Of a DNA stretch of 41,336 nt, positions 23,903-28,998 are shown piece by piece (within the stretch, counting starts at the first letter, position 1; the number at the start of each line of letters is the position of its first letter). This DNA is from a virus. Made by a program: the position numbers and the translations under genes. The DNA is taken from positions 1-41,336 of IMG/VR virus record IMGVR_UViG_3300030102_002950; one strand, written 5' to 3'. Below the pieces are notes generated by a model. It ran no database searches, was not told the DNA's origin, and saw only the letters and a program-made list of their open reading frames with translations.

Positions 23903-24042
23903 TATTTTTCCTTCCTGTTAAGCAATTTTTTCATTTCACGTTTCATATCGTAAAAATTAATCATAGCTCTATCATATCTCCACAGAGTGTGTCTTATTTG
24001 TTCATCTGTAGACATGTCTTTATAGCCATTGCTCATAGACAT
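23902..24042 (-). CDS. Hypothetical small protein (46 aa)
   Basis: MSMSNGYKDMSTDEQIRHTL opens a helical, basic protein ending MKKLLNRKEK. It is joined by TAATG overlaps to the gene before and to the VWA gene after, so it belongs to the ATPase-VWA operon and may be a small adaptor. No family is recognised. Confidence 0.6.
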   Translation of the reverse strand: MSMSNGYKDMSTDEQIRHTLWRYDRAMINFYDMKREMKKLLNRKEK

Positions 24043-24290
24043 TATTCTTCCTCTGCAATTTCGCCATGATATAAGCTAACATGTCCGTCATCACCGAACT
24101 CAATACCCTCAAATACAACTGTGACTTCAACACCTGTGTCAAGTCCAATCGTTTGTGGCTTTTGTCCAATTTCAAAGTCAGCGTTACAAAATGCCTCTGT
24201 TACTTCTGCTTTTGTAAGTATGCGTGGAGACGATATAGACCAATGTCTTTCGTCCATTGACGCTTCACCTACATGATATAGGTATGACAT
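24042..24290 (-). CDS. Hypothetical protein between the AAA ATPase and VWA genes (82 aa)
   Basis: A beta-rich acidic protein (SYLYHVGEASMDERHWSISS; GVEVTVVFEGIEFGDDGHVS; ending EIAEEE). TAATG overlaps bind it to the ATPase gene and to the 46-aa gene. Its placement suggests a component or substrate adaptor of the ATPase-VWA system; no family recognised. Confidence 0.6.
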   Translation of the reverse strand: MSYLYHVGEASMDERHWSISSPRILTKAEVTEAFCNADFEIGQKPQTIGLDTGVEVTVVFEGIEFGDDGHVSLYHGEIAEEE

Positions 24291-25015
24291 TATCCCTCTA
24301 CTTTCGCAAGTTTGATAGCGTCAAGTAACTCCTCACTTCTATCACCGAATACGAGTTGCCCTGCAACGTCCATATCCACACCTTGCTCATCTGTAAGTCT
24401 GAAAAATTCTTCCCATTTACGAACAGAGATACGTTCATACTCCTCATTATTTGTAGCAGTATCGTTTATGACTTCACGCCATTCCTCAGGAAACTTCTCA
24501 AGTGCTTTTGGATTGATACTATCCATGTATATAGATACAGGAAATCTATCCTTGACTGCTTGAGGTAAGCTTTCGGGGTCAGCATTACTTGTTGCAACTA
24601 CTTGAAATCCTTCTGCAGGGTGTACAGTTTCTTTCTCTCGGTTGTTGAGAGTGATACCTGCAATGGATTTGTCATCAAGTATTGCATGCAAGAATGTCAT
24701 AGCGTCAGGTGAAGCGTGGTCAATCTCATTGATGATTAACCTACCACCATTACGCCATGCTTGAATTGCTATGCCGTCATGCCATTCAAACTGCTGATTA
24801 TCACCTATTTGATAAAAGCCCATTAAGTCTGCACTTGAACTTTCTTCAGTCATGGTGATTTGGAATACGTTTGGTTCTCCATTGATGTTCAATGGTGTAT
24901 TCTCTTTCACAGCAGTGTGTGTCTTACCCGTACCTGGAGGTCCGTATAAGAGTACTCTGTTTGAATTACCGATTACGAGTTGGGCTAAATCCCAACATGT
25001 TTGTTTTTTACTCAT
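24290..25015 (-). CDS. MoxR/CobS-type AAA+ ATPase
   Basis: This 241-aa protein has Walker A GPPGTGKT (25-32), a Walker B-like RLIINEID (92-99), sensor ATSNADP (141-147) and an arginine-finger-like KDRF (155-158). The Walker B Asp is replaced by Asn (NEID), so catalytic details may differ, though Glu97 is kept. MoxR-type ATPases form rings that act with a VWA protein on a target complex. The VWA gene lies two genes downstream in the same operon. The start follows GGATAAATACAT. Confidence 0.85.
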   Translation of the reverse strand: MSKKQTCWDLAQLVIGNSNRVLLYGPPGTGKTHTAVKENTPLNINGEPNVFQITMTEESSSADLMGFYQIGDNQQFEWHDGIAIQAWRNGGRLIINEIDHASPDAMTFLHAILDDKSIAGITLNNREKETVHPAEGFQVVATSNADPESLPQAVKDRFPVSIYMDSINPKALEKFPEEWREVINDTATNNEEYERISVRKWEEFFRLTDEQGVDMDVAGQLVFGDRSEELLDAIKLAKVEG

Positions 25016-25021
25016 ATGTAT

Positions 25022-25312
25022 TTATCCTTTCGGTACGAACCTGCAAAACAAGTCCACACCCGTATTTTCATTTCTTCTTTGTTTACACTCAAAAGACCCT
25101 TTATCTTTCAAGTGAGATATGTTCCGTTGTGTCATGCTTTGTATATTCTGCACAACACCACTAGACCATGTATCTTGTGTAGCAATTACGTACCACGTGT
25201 TTGGGTTGTTTAACAACACTTTAACCTTGTCTTGTGACAAAATCTTAGGTTGTCGCCCACCACGTTGCGTAGTGCTTGGTGGTTCTTTACGAACCATGCC
25301 GTCAGGTAACAT
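25022..25312 (-). CDS. Hypothetical small protein upstream of the AAA ATPase (96 aa)
   Basis: ATG at 25312 follows AAAGGATAGGTGATAT; an in-frame GTG at 25321 would sit too close to that site. The protein is basic. It has WYVIATQDTWSSGVVQNIQS followed by MTQRNISHLKDKGSFECKQR and a final LFCRFVPKG strand, a layout suggesting a small winged or HTH-like DNA-binding fold. It ends 6 bases before the ATPase gene. Role unknown. Confidence 0.55.
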   Translation of the reverse strand: MLPDGMVRKEPPSTTQRGGRQPKILSQDKVKVLLNNPNTWYVIATQDTWSSGVVQNIQSMTQRNISHLKDKGSFECKQRRNENTGVDLFCRFVPKG

Positions 25313-25321
25313 ATATATCAC

Positions 25322-25597
25322 CTATCCTTTCTTATAGACAGCTTGTAACACACAAAGAAGTCTGCTTGTTTATGGTATACCTAGACTATTATGTGCTACA
25401 AGCTACCTACAGACTTTGCTTTTCATCAACACTCTCATAAAATGTATCTTCTCGTCCTACATAGATAGCTTAGTGCCTACCATGTGTGGTATATATACGT
25501 ACTAACAGGGAAATTAGATACACACAATAGACACTAAGCTATGCACACACCCCCTTGTATCACAGTACAAGGTTATGGAGAGTGTATGCAATAGCTT
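25322..25597 (-). other. Intergenic region dense in inverted repeats, candidate structured RNA or control site
   Basis: No credible gene fills these 276 bases. Three paired systems are visible: AAGTCTG/CAGACTT (25358-25364, 25410-25416) enclosing GCTTGT/ACAAGC (25364-25369, 25398-25403); an 11-bp perfect pair ATAGCTTAGTG/CACTAAGCTAT (25465-25475, 25532-25542) enclosing TGTGTG/CACACA (25483-25488, 25521-25526); and the hairpin CCTTGTA/TACAAGG (25553-25572). It precedes the gene at 25312 and the ATPase operon. Leader RNA, operator cluster or replication site are all possible. Confidence 0.45.
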
Positions 25598-25828
25598 TTA
25601 CCTGTTGGGTTTCATGCGTTGCCGATAAATCTTTTCATTGATAACAACGTTGTCGTTATCAGCGAACACTTGTTGCGTTGGTTTATTCGTATCCCCATAC
25701 GTAATTGTTGTTTTACCAAACGCACGGCTAACAGCTATCACGGGAACGCTTTTATGCCCAATGGTAATAAGCTCATCATTTTTATCAACGTCTTTCGCAT
25801 ATCGTGAAACGCCTTGTTTGCAACTCAC
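25598..25828 (-). CDS. Hypothetical small beta-rich protein, GTG start (76 aa)
   Basis: GTG at 25828 follows AAAGGAGCTGTT. The product has Cys3, then VPVIAVSRAFGKTTITYGDT and QQVFADNDNVVINEKIYRQR, a possible small beta barrel. Hairpin copy 1 lies directly upstream of its ribosome site. No family recognised. Confidence 0.55.
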   Translation of the reverse strand: MSCKQGVSRYAKDVDKNDELITIGHKSVPVIAVSRAFGKTTITYGDTNKPTQQVFADNDNVVINEKIYRQRMKPNR

Positions 25829-25842
25829 AACAGCTCCTTTCT

Positions 25843-25885
25843 ATATAATTTAATCCCCTTAATAAATTAAGGGGTTAAATTATAT
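25843..25885 (-). repeat. Intercistronic hairpin family, copy 1
   Basis: Forward arms ATATAATTTAA (25843-25853) with TTAAATTATAT (25875-25885), and CCCCTTAAT (25855-25863) with ATTAAGGGG (25866-25874); T54 is bulged between the two helices. On the leftward transcript the 5' base touches the stop codon of the gene at 25885-26058 and the 3' base precedes the ribosome site of the 76-aa gene. Confidence 0.8.
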
Positions 25886-26058
25886 TATTCTTTATCCCTG
25901 AAGAAGTCACGCATGAAATCTTCGCTTAGTCTTGCACGTTTATCTTCTTCTGCACGATTGTTCTTTATCTCGTTGAACATGTACATAATGGTGAATACAG
26001 TCATACCCACCAATACACCGAACATAAAGGTTATAAATAATCCTTGCACACTAAACAT
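25885..26058 (-). CDS. Small membrane protein (57 aa)
   Basis: MFSVQGLFITFMFGVLVGMT and VFTIMYMF form one long membrane helix (about 5-28), followed by a charged helical tail (EIKNNRAEEDKRARLSEDF). The topology is typical of small phage inner-membrane proteins. It overlaps the upstream gene by 8 bases. Its stop lies at the foot of hairpin copy 1. No family recognised. Confidence 0.55.
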   Translation of the reverse strand: MFSVQGLFITFMFGVLVGMTVFTIMYMFNEIKNNRAEEDKRARLSEDFMRDFFRDKE

Positions 26059-26239
26059 TGGTATTTATTTCTTTCATAGTATCTATTGCAAACTGCAAAC
26101 CTGCATAAAAACCTATTTCCCAACTTTCATTATCAGTTTCCTGTGCATTGGATATAGATTTCTGTTCAGGATATTGCTCTTTCCAATATTTTTCACTATC
26201 GTTTTGTCTATCTTCAAGTAGCTTTATAAGTTCTTCCAT
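26051..26239 (-). CDS. Hypothetical acidic protein (62 aa)
   Basis: ATG at 26239 follows AAAAGGAGCTTACATA and shares a base with the upstream stop. The product starts MEELIKLLEDRQNDSEKYWK and ends with a helix, EIGFYAGLQFAIDTMKEINT. Soluble and acidic; no family recognised. Confidence 0.6.
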   Translation of the reverse strand: MEELIKLLEDRQNDSEKYWKEQYPEQKSISNAQETDNESWEIGFYAGLQFAIDTMKEINTNV

Positions 26240-26658
26240 TATGTAAGCTCCTTTTGCCAATCGTATTCTAATGTTTCATAAGACCACGAATTAATATCTA
26301 CAAGTAATGTACCCCAATCATCTGCGACAATCGGCATGTCATTACCCTTCGGCAACTCGTATTTAAACTTAAGCATGTCAAAGTTGAATACGCTTGGTTC
26401 TAATCCGTTTTTAATACAAGCAACAAGTAATTTAGGAAACACACGTTCAACTTCTGTACGCATATCTACTTCCCAATTAGCGTCACCTGTATATTCTTTG
26501 TAATGTTGTGCTACTTCTTGCACAACGTTTTTGATTTCATACCCACCCCAGTGTGTATAGATGACAGGACTGTAGTTATACAAATCCTCACCACTATGGT
26601 TCACTACGTGTGTAAGGTCACGTTTCTGATATAACAGAATATTGGCTCTTTCGCCCAT
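26239..26658 (-). CDS. Hypothetical protein (139 aa)
   Basis: A mixed alpha/beta acidic protein: ILLYQKRDLTHVVNHSGEDL, EIKNVVQEVAQHYKEYTGD, VERVFPKLLVACIKNGLEPS, then an aromatic C-terminus (DINSWSYETLEYDWQKELT). No catalytic motif stands out. The ribosome site (GTGAG) is weak. An inverted repeat (26683-26706) lies just upstream. Confidence 0.55.
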   Translation of the reverse strand: MGERANILLYQKRDLTHVVNHSGEDLYNYSPVIYTHWGGYEIKNVVQEVAQHYKEYTGDANWEVDMRTEVERVFPKLLVACIKNGLEPSVFNFDMLKFKYELPKGNDMPIVADDWGTLLVDINSWSYETLEYDWQKELT

Positions 26659-26682
26659 TTTGTTTTCTCACTTTCCGTGTAT

Positions 26683-26706
26683 GTGGTGCATCAGGTGACA
26701 CACCAC
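26683..26706 (-). repeat. Intercistronic hairpin GTGGTG/CACCAC
   Basis: A 6-bp GC-rich perfect pair with a 12-base loop sits between the stop at 26713 and the start at 26658. It is unrelated in sequence to the CCCC/GGGG family but occupies the same kind of position. Confidence 0.5.
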
Positions 26707-26712
26707 TGTACA

Positions 26713-26886
26713 CTAATCTATATACAAACGTTTCTTGAACTCGTCAAGGTCGTATGTACGTTTCTTTTGTTTATGTATTCGTTTTACTTCCTCATACAAA
26801 TCACTGCGATAATTAAATATCTCTTTAGGAAACGTAAAGTCGTATCCTGCGTGATAGCGTGGGGAAGTTTTGTCGTGTAATGTCAT
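26713..26886 (-). CDS. Hypothetical basic protein (57 aa)
   Basis: ATG at 26886 follows AAAAGGAACTT and overlaps the upstream stop by ATGA. The product (MTLHDKTSPRYHAGYDFTFP, then KEIFNYRSDLYEEVKRIHKQ) is helical and basic toward the end. No family recognised. Confidence 0.6.
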   Translation of the reverse strand: MTLHDKTSPRYHAGYDFTFPKEIFNYRSDLYEEVKRIHKQKKRTYDLDEFKKRLYID

Positions 26887-27059
26887 AAGTTCCTTTTCGT
26901 ACTTAACTTTTTTACTGTTTGATAATTACATGAAAAGCACATCACCATTACGTGTACAGTACTTTTAACATTGCTATGTATGCCTACACGTGCATAATTG
27001 TTTTGTCTACAATTATCGCATAACATGTCATTATCATTTCCACTTACACGGACACTCAT
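26883..27059 (-). CDS. Small zinc-ribbon-like protein (58 aa)
   Basis: ATG at 27059 follows TTGGAGATTTT. Two Cys pairs, CDNC (14-17) and CFSC (41-44), 23 residues apart, make a zinc ribbon likely; the C-terminus is basic (VKKLSTKRNL). Such proteins bind nucleic acids or RNA polymerase. Hairpin copy 2 lies just upstream. Confidence 0.65.
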   Translation of the reverse strand: MSVRVSGNDNDMLCDNCRQNNYARVGIHSNVKSTVHVMVMCFSCNYQTVKKLSTKRNL

Positions 27060-27072
27060 AAAATCTCCAATC

Positions 27073-27115
27073 TAATTAATTAAGCCCCTTAATAAATTAA
27101 GGGGTTAATTAATTA
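27073..27115 (-). repeat. Intercistronic hairpin family, copy 2
   Basis: Forward arms TAATTAATTAA (27073-27083) with TTAATTAATTA (27105-27115) and CCCCTTAAT (27085-27093) with ATTAAGGGG (27096-27104); G84 is bulged. On the leftward transcript the stop codon of the gene at 27105-27293 lies inside the 5' arm, and AGATTGGAG follows the 3' arm as the next ribosome site. Confidence 0.8.
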
Positions 27116-27293
27116 ATGTTCCTGCTCCTAACAAATCCTCGCCATTGTAAATGTCGGTAGCATTTTTGAATACAAGCCACGCACCAAACAACTCGTCTTT
27201 TACGCCCTCGTTAAAGCATTCATAGTCGCAATACCAAAAGCCATTATGCTTTATGTAAGGTATTTCTAAATTAATTAAACACATACAACACAT
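27105..27293 (-). CDS. Small Cys-rich protein, possible zinc binder (62 aa)
   Basis: ATG at 27293 follows AAAGGAAAACAT. The N-terminus MCCMCLINLE and YCDYECFNEG (about 21-30) supply five Cys in a zinc-finger-like spacing. The remainder is acidic (ELFGAWLVFKNATDIYNGED). Its stop lies within hairpin copy 2. Confidence 0.6.
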   Translation of the reverse strand: MCCMCLINLEIPYIKHNGFWYCDYECFNEGVKDELFGAWLVFKNATDIYNGEDLLGAGTLIN

Positions 27294-27443
27294 ATGTTTT
27301 CCTTTCTATATATACTTCTTGGGCAAGTTCTTTTATGCCCAAAGTAAGAATAACATTTATTACATACTCTCATATTTTTACCTTTTTTTCCTTTTCTTTA
27401 GAACGGATATTTACAGTATAATATACAGTTAATGTATATCCTA

Positions 27444-27465
27444 CACCCACCATCTCAGGTGGGTG
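27444..27465 (-). terminator. GC-rich hairpin after the 27477-27809 gene
   Basis: CACCCACC (27444-27451) and GGTGGGTG (27458-27465) pair perfectly over 8 bp around a 6-base loop, 11 bases after the stop of the leftward gene. No U-run follows, so termination is plausible but processing is possible. A second pair, TTGGGCA/TGCCCAA, lies further downstream at about 27325-27347. Confidence 0.5.
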
Positions 27466-27476
27466 CGAGATAAACA

Positions 27477-27809
27477 CTAGCTTGTAGCTTTAGCTAACTC
27501 TTTTTTCTTTGCCCATGCTCTTTTGCCACGTTCTGAACGGATTTTGGTTAATCCCTCAGGTGTGATGTGCTTGAGTGTCACATCTGCACCCAAGACTTTG
27601 ACCATGTCCTGTGCGTCTGCGTAGTTTTTAGTCATTGGGCTAACAGTGTTCTCACTTGTAAGCTCGCTTGCATTATTCACTTGCTCGCTTGAAACAAAGT
27701 ATTCTCTAGTCTCGTTAACCTTAACTATGAAATAGTTAGGGATTGGTGCATTCTTCTCATCACGCACGTTATACACTGTCACATTGGCGTTAGCCACTAA
27801 TTTACTCAT
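27477..27809 (-). CDS. Hypothetical protein (110 aa)
   Basis: ATG at 27809 opens MSKLVANANVTVYNVRDEKN. Longer in-frame readings (to 27893) run into a GC-richer, hairpin-containing stretch with an odd His/Cys composition, so they are unlikely. The middle is beta-rich (YFIVKVNETREYFVSSEQV). The end is basic (IRSERGKRAWAKKKELAKA), which could bind nucleic acid. No family recognised; the ribosome site is weak. Confidence 0.55.
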   Translation of the reverse strand: MSKLVANANVTVYNVRDEKNAPIPNYFIVKVNETREYFVSSEQVNNASELTSENTVSPMTKNYADAQDMVKVLGADVTLKHITPEGLTKIRSERGKRAWAKKKELAKATS

Positions 27810-27953
27810 ATTTTTTCTCATTTCTCGTATGTGTGTACACTTGGACACACCCCACATACATATAGGCATGTCCACCTGCACACGCAGGTACACGTAGCTG
27901 ACACGTGTTTAAGCTCCACCTTTACGGCTCATGCTTTGTTTTTTCATCAGCAA
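27810..27953 (-). other. Leader of the 27477-27809 gene with a small hairpin and a doubtful 12-aa frame
   Basis: ACCTGC/GCAGGT (27874-27889) forms a perfect 6-bp stem with an ACAC loop. A tiny frame at 27909-27947 (MKKQSMSRKGGA) lies between hairpin copy 3 and this leader but lacks a clear ribosome site, so I do not call it a gene. Confidence 0.35.
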
Positions 27954-27997
27954 TAGGGATTTAATCCCCTTAACAAGTTAAGGGGTTAAATACCCTA
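27954..27997 (-). repeat. Intercistronic hairpin family, copy 3
   Basis: Outer helix TAGGG/CCCTA, then ATTTAA/TTAAAT, then CCCCTTAAC/GTTAAGGGG. A one-base bulge (A92) lies between the first two and another (T65) between the second and third: about 20 pairs. The TAG stop of the 51-aa gene (27995-27997) forms the foot of the outer helix. Confidence 0.85.
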
Positions 27998-28150
27998 AAT
28001 ATCGTTCAAGCCAACTCCAAGCCCCTCAATCTCATCAAGCAACTGCTTATCAATTAAGTATCTATAAAGTTGTTCTTGGCTATCTTTTCTGCTCGTAGCA
28101 CAACTAAGGTTATTCAATATATTAATTACTTCTATTAACAATTCTTGCAT
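27995..28150 (-). CDS. Hypothetical small protein (51 aa)
   Basis: ATG at 28150 follows AGATTGGAGTGAAA. The product (MQELLIEVINILNNLSCATS, RKDSQEQLYRYLIDKQLLDE, ending LNDI) is an amphipathic helical protein. It lies between hairpin copies 4 (upstream) and 3 (downstream). No family recognised. Confidence 0.6.
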   Translation of the reverse strand: MQELLIEVINILNNLSCATSRKDSQEQLYRYLIDKQLLDEIEGLGVGLNDI

Positions 28151-28165
28151 TTTCACTCCAATCTA

Positions 28166-28208
28166 TAGGTATTTAATCCCCATACTCTGTATGGGGTTAA
28201 ATATCCTA
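28166..28208 (-). repeat. Intercistronic hairpin family, copy 4
   Basis: Outer helix TAGG/CCTA, middle TATTTAA/TTAAATA, inner CCCCATAC/GTATGGGG with loop TCT. T204 and T77 are the two bulges. The inner helix differs from copies 1-3 and 5 at both sides of the same pairs, so pairing is kept. The TAG stop of the 43-aa gene is the foot of the outer helix. Confidence 0.85.
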
Positions 28209-28337
28209 AATATTTCGTTGAGCGAACAAAAACTCATCATTCGCCAAATCAATGTCCACCTCGCAGTGTATGCACGCAAAACTTTGATAGCTTGCACATA
28301 TGCATGAGTTCATTGGGTCTTTGTAACCGAAAGTCAT
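28206..28337 (-). CDS. Small Cys-containing protein (43 aa)
   Basis: ATG at 28337 follows AAAAGGAGCAAAA. MTFGYKDPMNSCICASYQSF and ACIHCEVDIDLANDEF give Cys12, 14, 22 and 25, a probable zinc site. The end (FAQRNI) runs into hairpin copy 4. It is the first gene of the leftward block that I can support. Confidence 0.6.
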   Translation of the reverse strand: MTFGYKDPMNSCICASYQSFACIHCEVDIDLANDEFLFAQRNI

Positions 28338-28359
28338 TTTTGCTCCTTTTCACACGGAT

Positions 28360-28405
28360 TAATGTATTTAATCCCCTTACTAAAGTAAGGGGTTAAATAC
28401 TATTA
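28360..28405 (-). repeat. Intercistronic hairpin family, copy 5
   Basis: Outer helix TAAT/ATTA, middle GTATTTAA/TTAAATAC, inner CCCCTTAC/GTAAGGGG with loop TAAA; bulges T401 and T72. It lies upstream of the 43-aa gene. No confident gene ends at its foot, unlike copies 1-4. Confidence 0.85.
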
Positions 28406-28998
28406 CCTCTCGGCAATACCCACTACATCTAGTGGTCTCATTGGGAAACACAATATGTTGTGTACTCTATTGTACTCTATTCTTATAGAATAGTCTAAGA
28501 GTTCCTTGCAGTATCAAAGAACTTAAACCTACTACATATGGGGGTGTTTAACTTGCATACCCCTTCATATAGGTGCATACATCTGTGTACACAAGCACAT
28601 GACATATGTGCCTATGCATTATGTGTACGGGCTACCTGCATATGTACGTGTGCATAATGCGTATGACCCACACATGCTAATATGCGTACCCCCACCTGTA
28701 TATATGTAAGTAGAAAGAAATATTCTAGTAAAACATTGTAAAGGTAAGTCAGATAAGGGTTTTTGTACTCCTTTTGAGCGTAGCGGGCTATAGGGGGAGT
28801 GAGGTTTGATTGGAAATTTTGGTTAGTCCTTGAGTACTCAGTTTGTGTTACTGCTGTATAGTTTGACCTATCCTGAGCTTTCTGCACCCCGATTGCAACT
28901 TTACTTGTAACTAATTACTTATTCCCAATGTTTGTAATTTAAAGTATGTTACCATATAATTATCATTACACAAATCTTTACAAAAAAGATAGGAATAT
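28406..28998. promoter_or_regulatory. Divergent intergenic region, about 590 bases, with repeats and dyads
   Basis: It separates the leftward small genes from the rightward terminase and contains no gene I can support. Seen: ACACAA/TTGTGT (28448-28463); the tandem 10-mer TGTACTCTAT (28461-28480); CTATTCT/AGAATAG (28477-28493); GGGGT/ACCCC (28541-28563); GCACAT/ATGTGC (28595-28611); an 11-pair dyad TATGCATTATG with CATAATGCGTA (28613-28663, one G-T); and four TGCATA copies between 28554 and 28657. A promoter for the terminase lies at 28932. A leftward promoter is expected but I could not fix it. Origin, packaging and control roles are all open. Confidence 0.5.
28932..28960 (+). promoter_or_regulatory. 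Sigma-70-type promoter for the terminase/late operon
   Basis: TTGTAA (28932-28937), a 17-base spacer and TATAAT (28955-28960) match the consensus well. Transcription would begin near 28967 and give a leader of about 32 bases with GATAGGAATAT before the terminase ATG. Confidence 0.65.

Noticed and set aside
27411-27440. TATAAT-like sequence in an AT-rich palindrome
   Set aside because: No -35 element at a suitable distance on either strand and no rightward gene follows.
27909-27947. Twelve-residue frame MKKQSMSRKGGA
   Set aside because: No clear ribosome site or coupling; unlike the peptide at 14098 it has no supporting context.
17084-28400. Temperate lifestyle genes (integrase, cI-like repressor, att sites)
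   Set aside because: No recombinase motif or convincing repressor pair was found; the single small HTH protein is not enough to claim lysogeny.
28461-28480. CRISPR-like short direct repeats
   Set aside because: Only two 10-base units directly abutting, without spacers.
28612-28887. Leftward 91-residue frame from a GTG in the divergent non-coding region
   Set aside because: No ribosome site, composition unlike neighbouring proteins, and it runs through the TGCATA/dyad cluster; treated as a chance frame.
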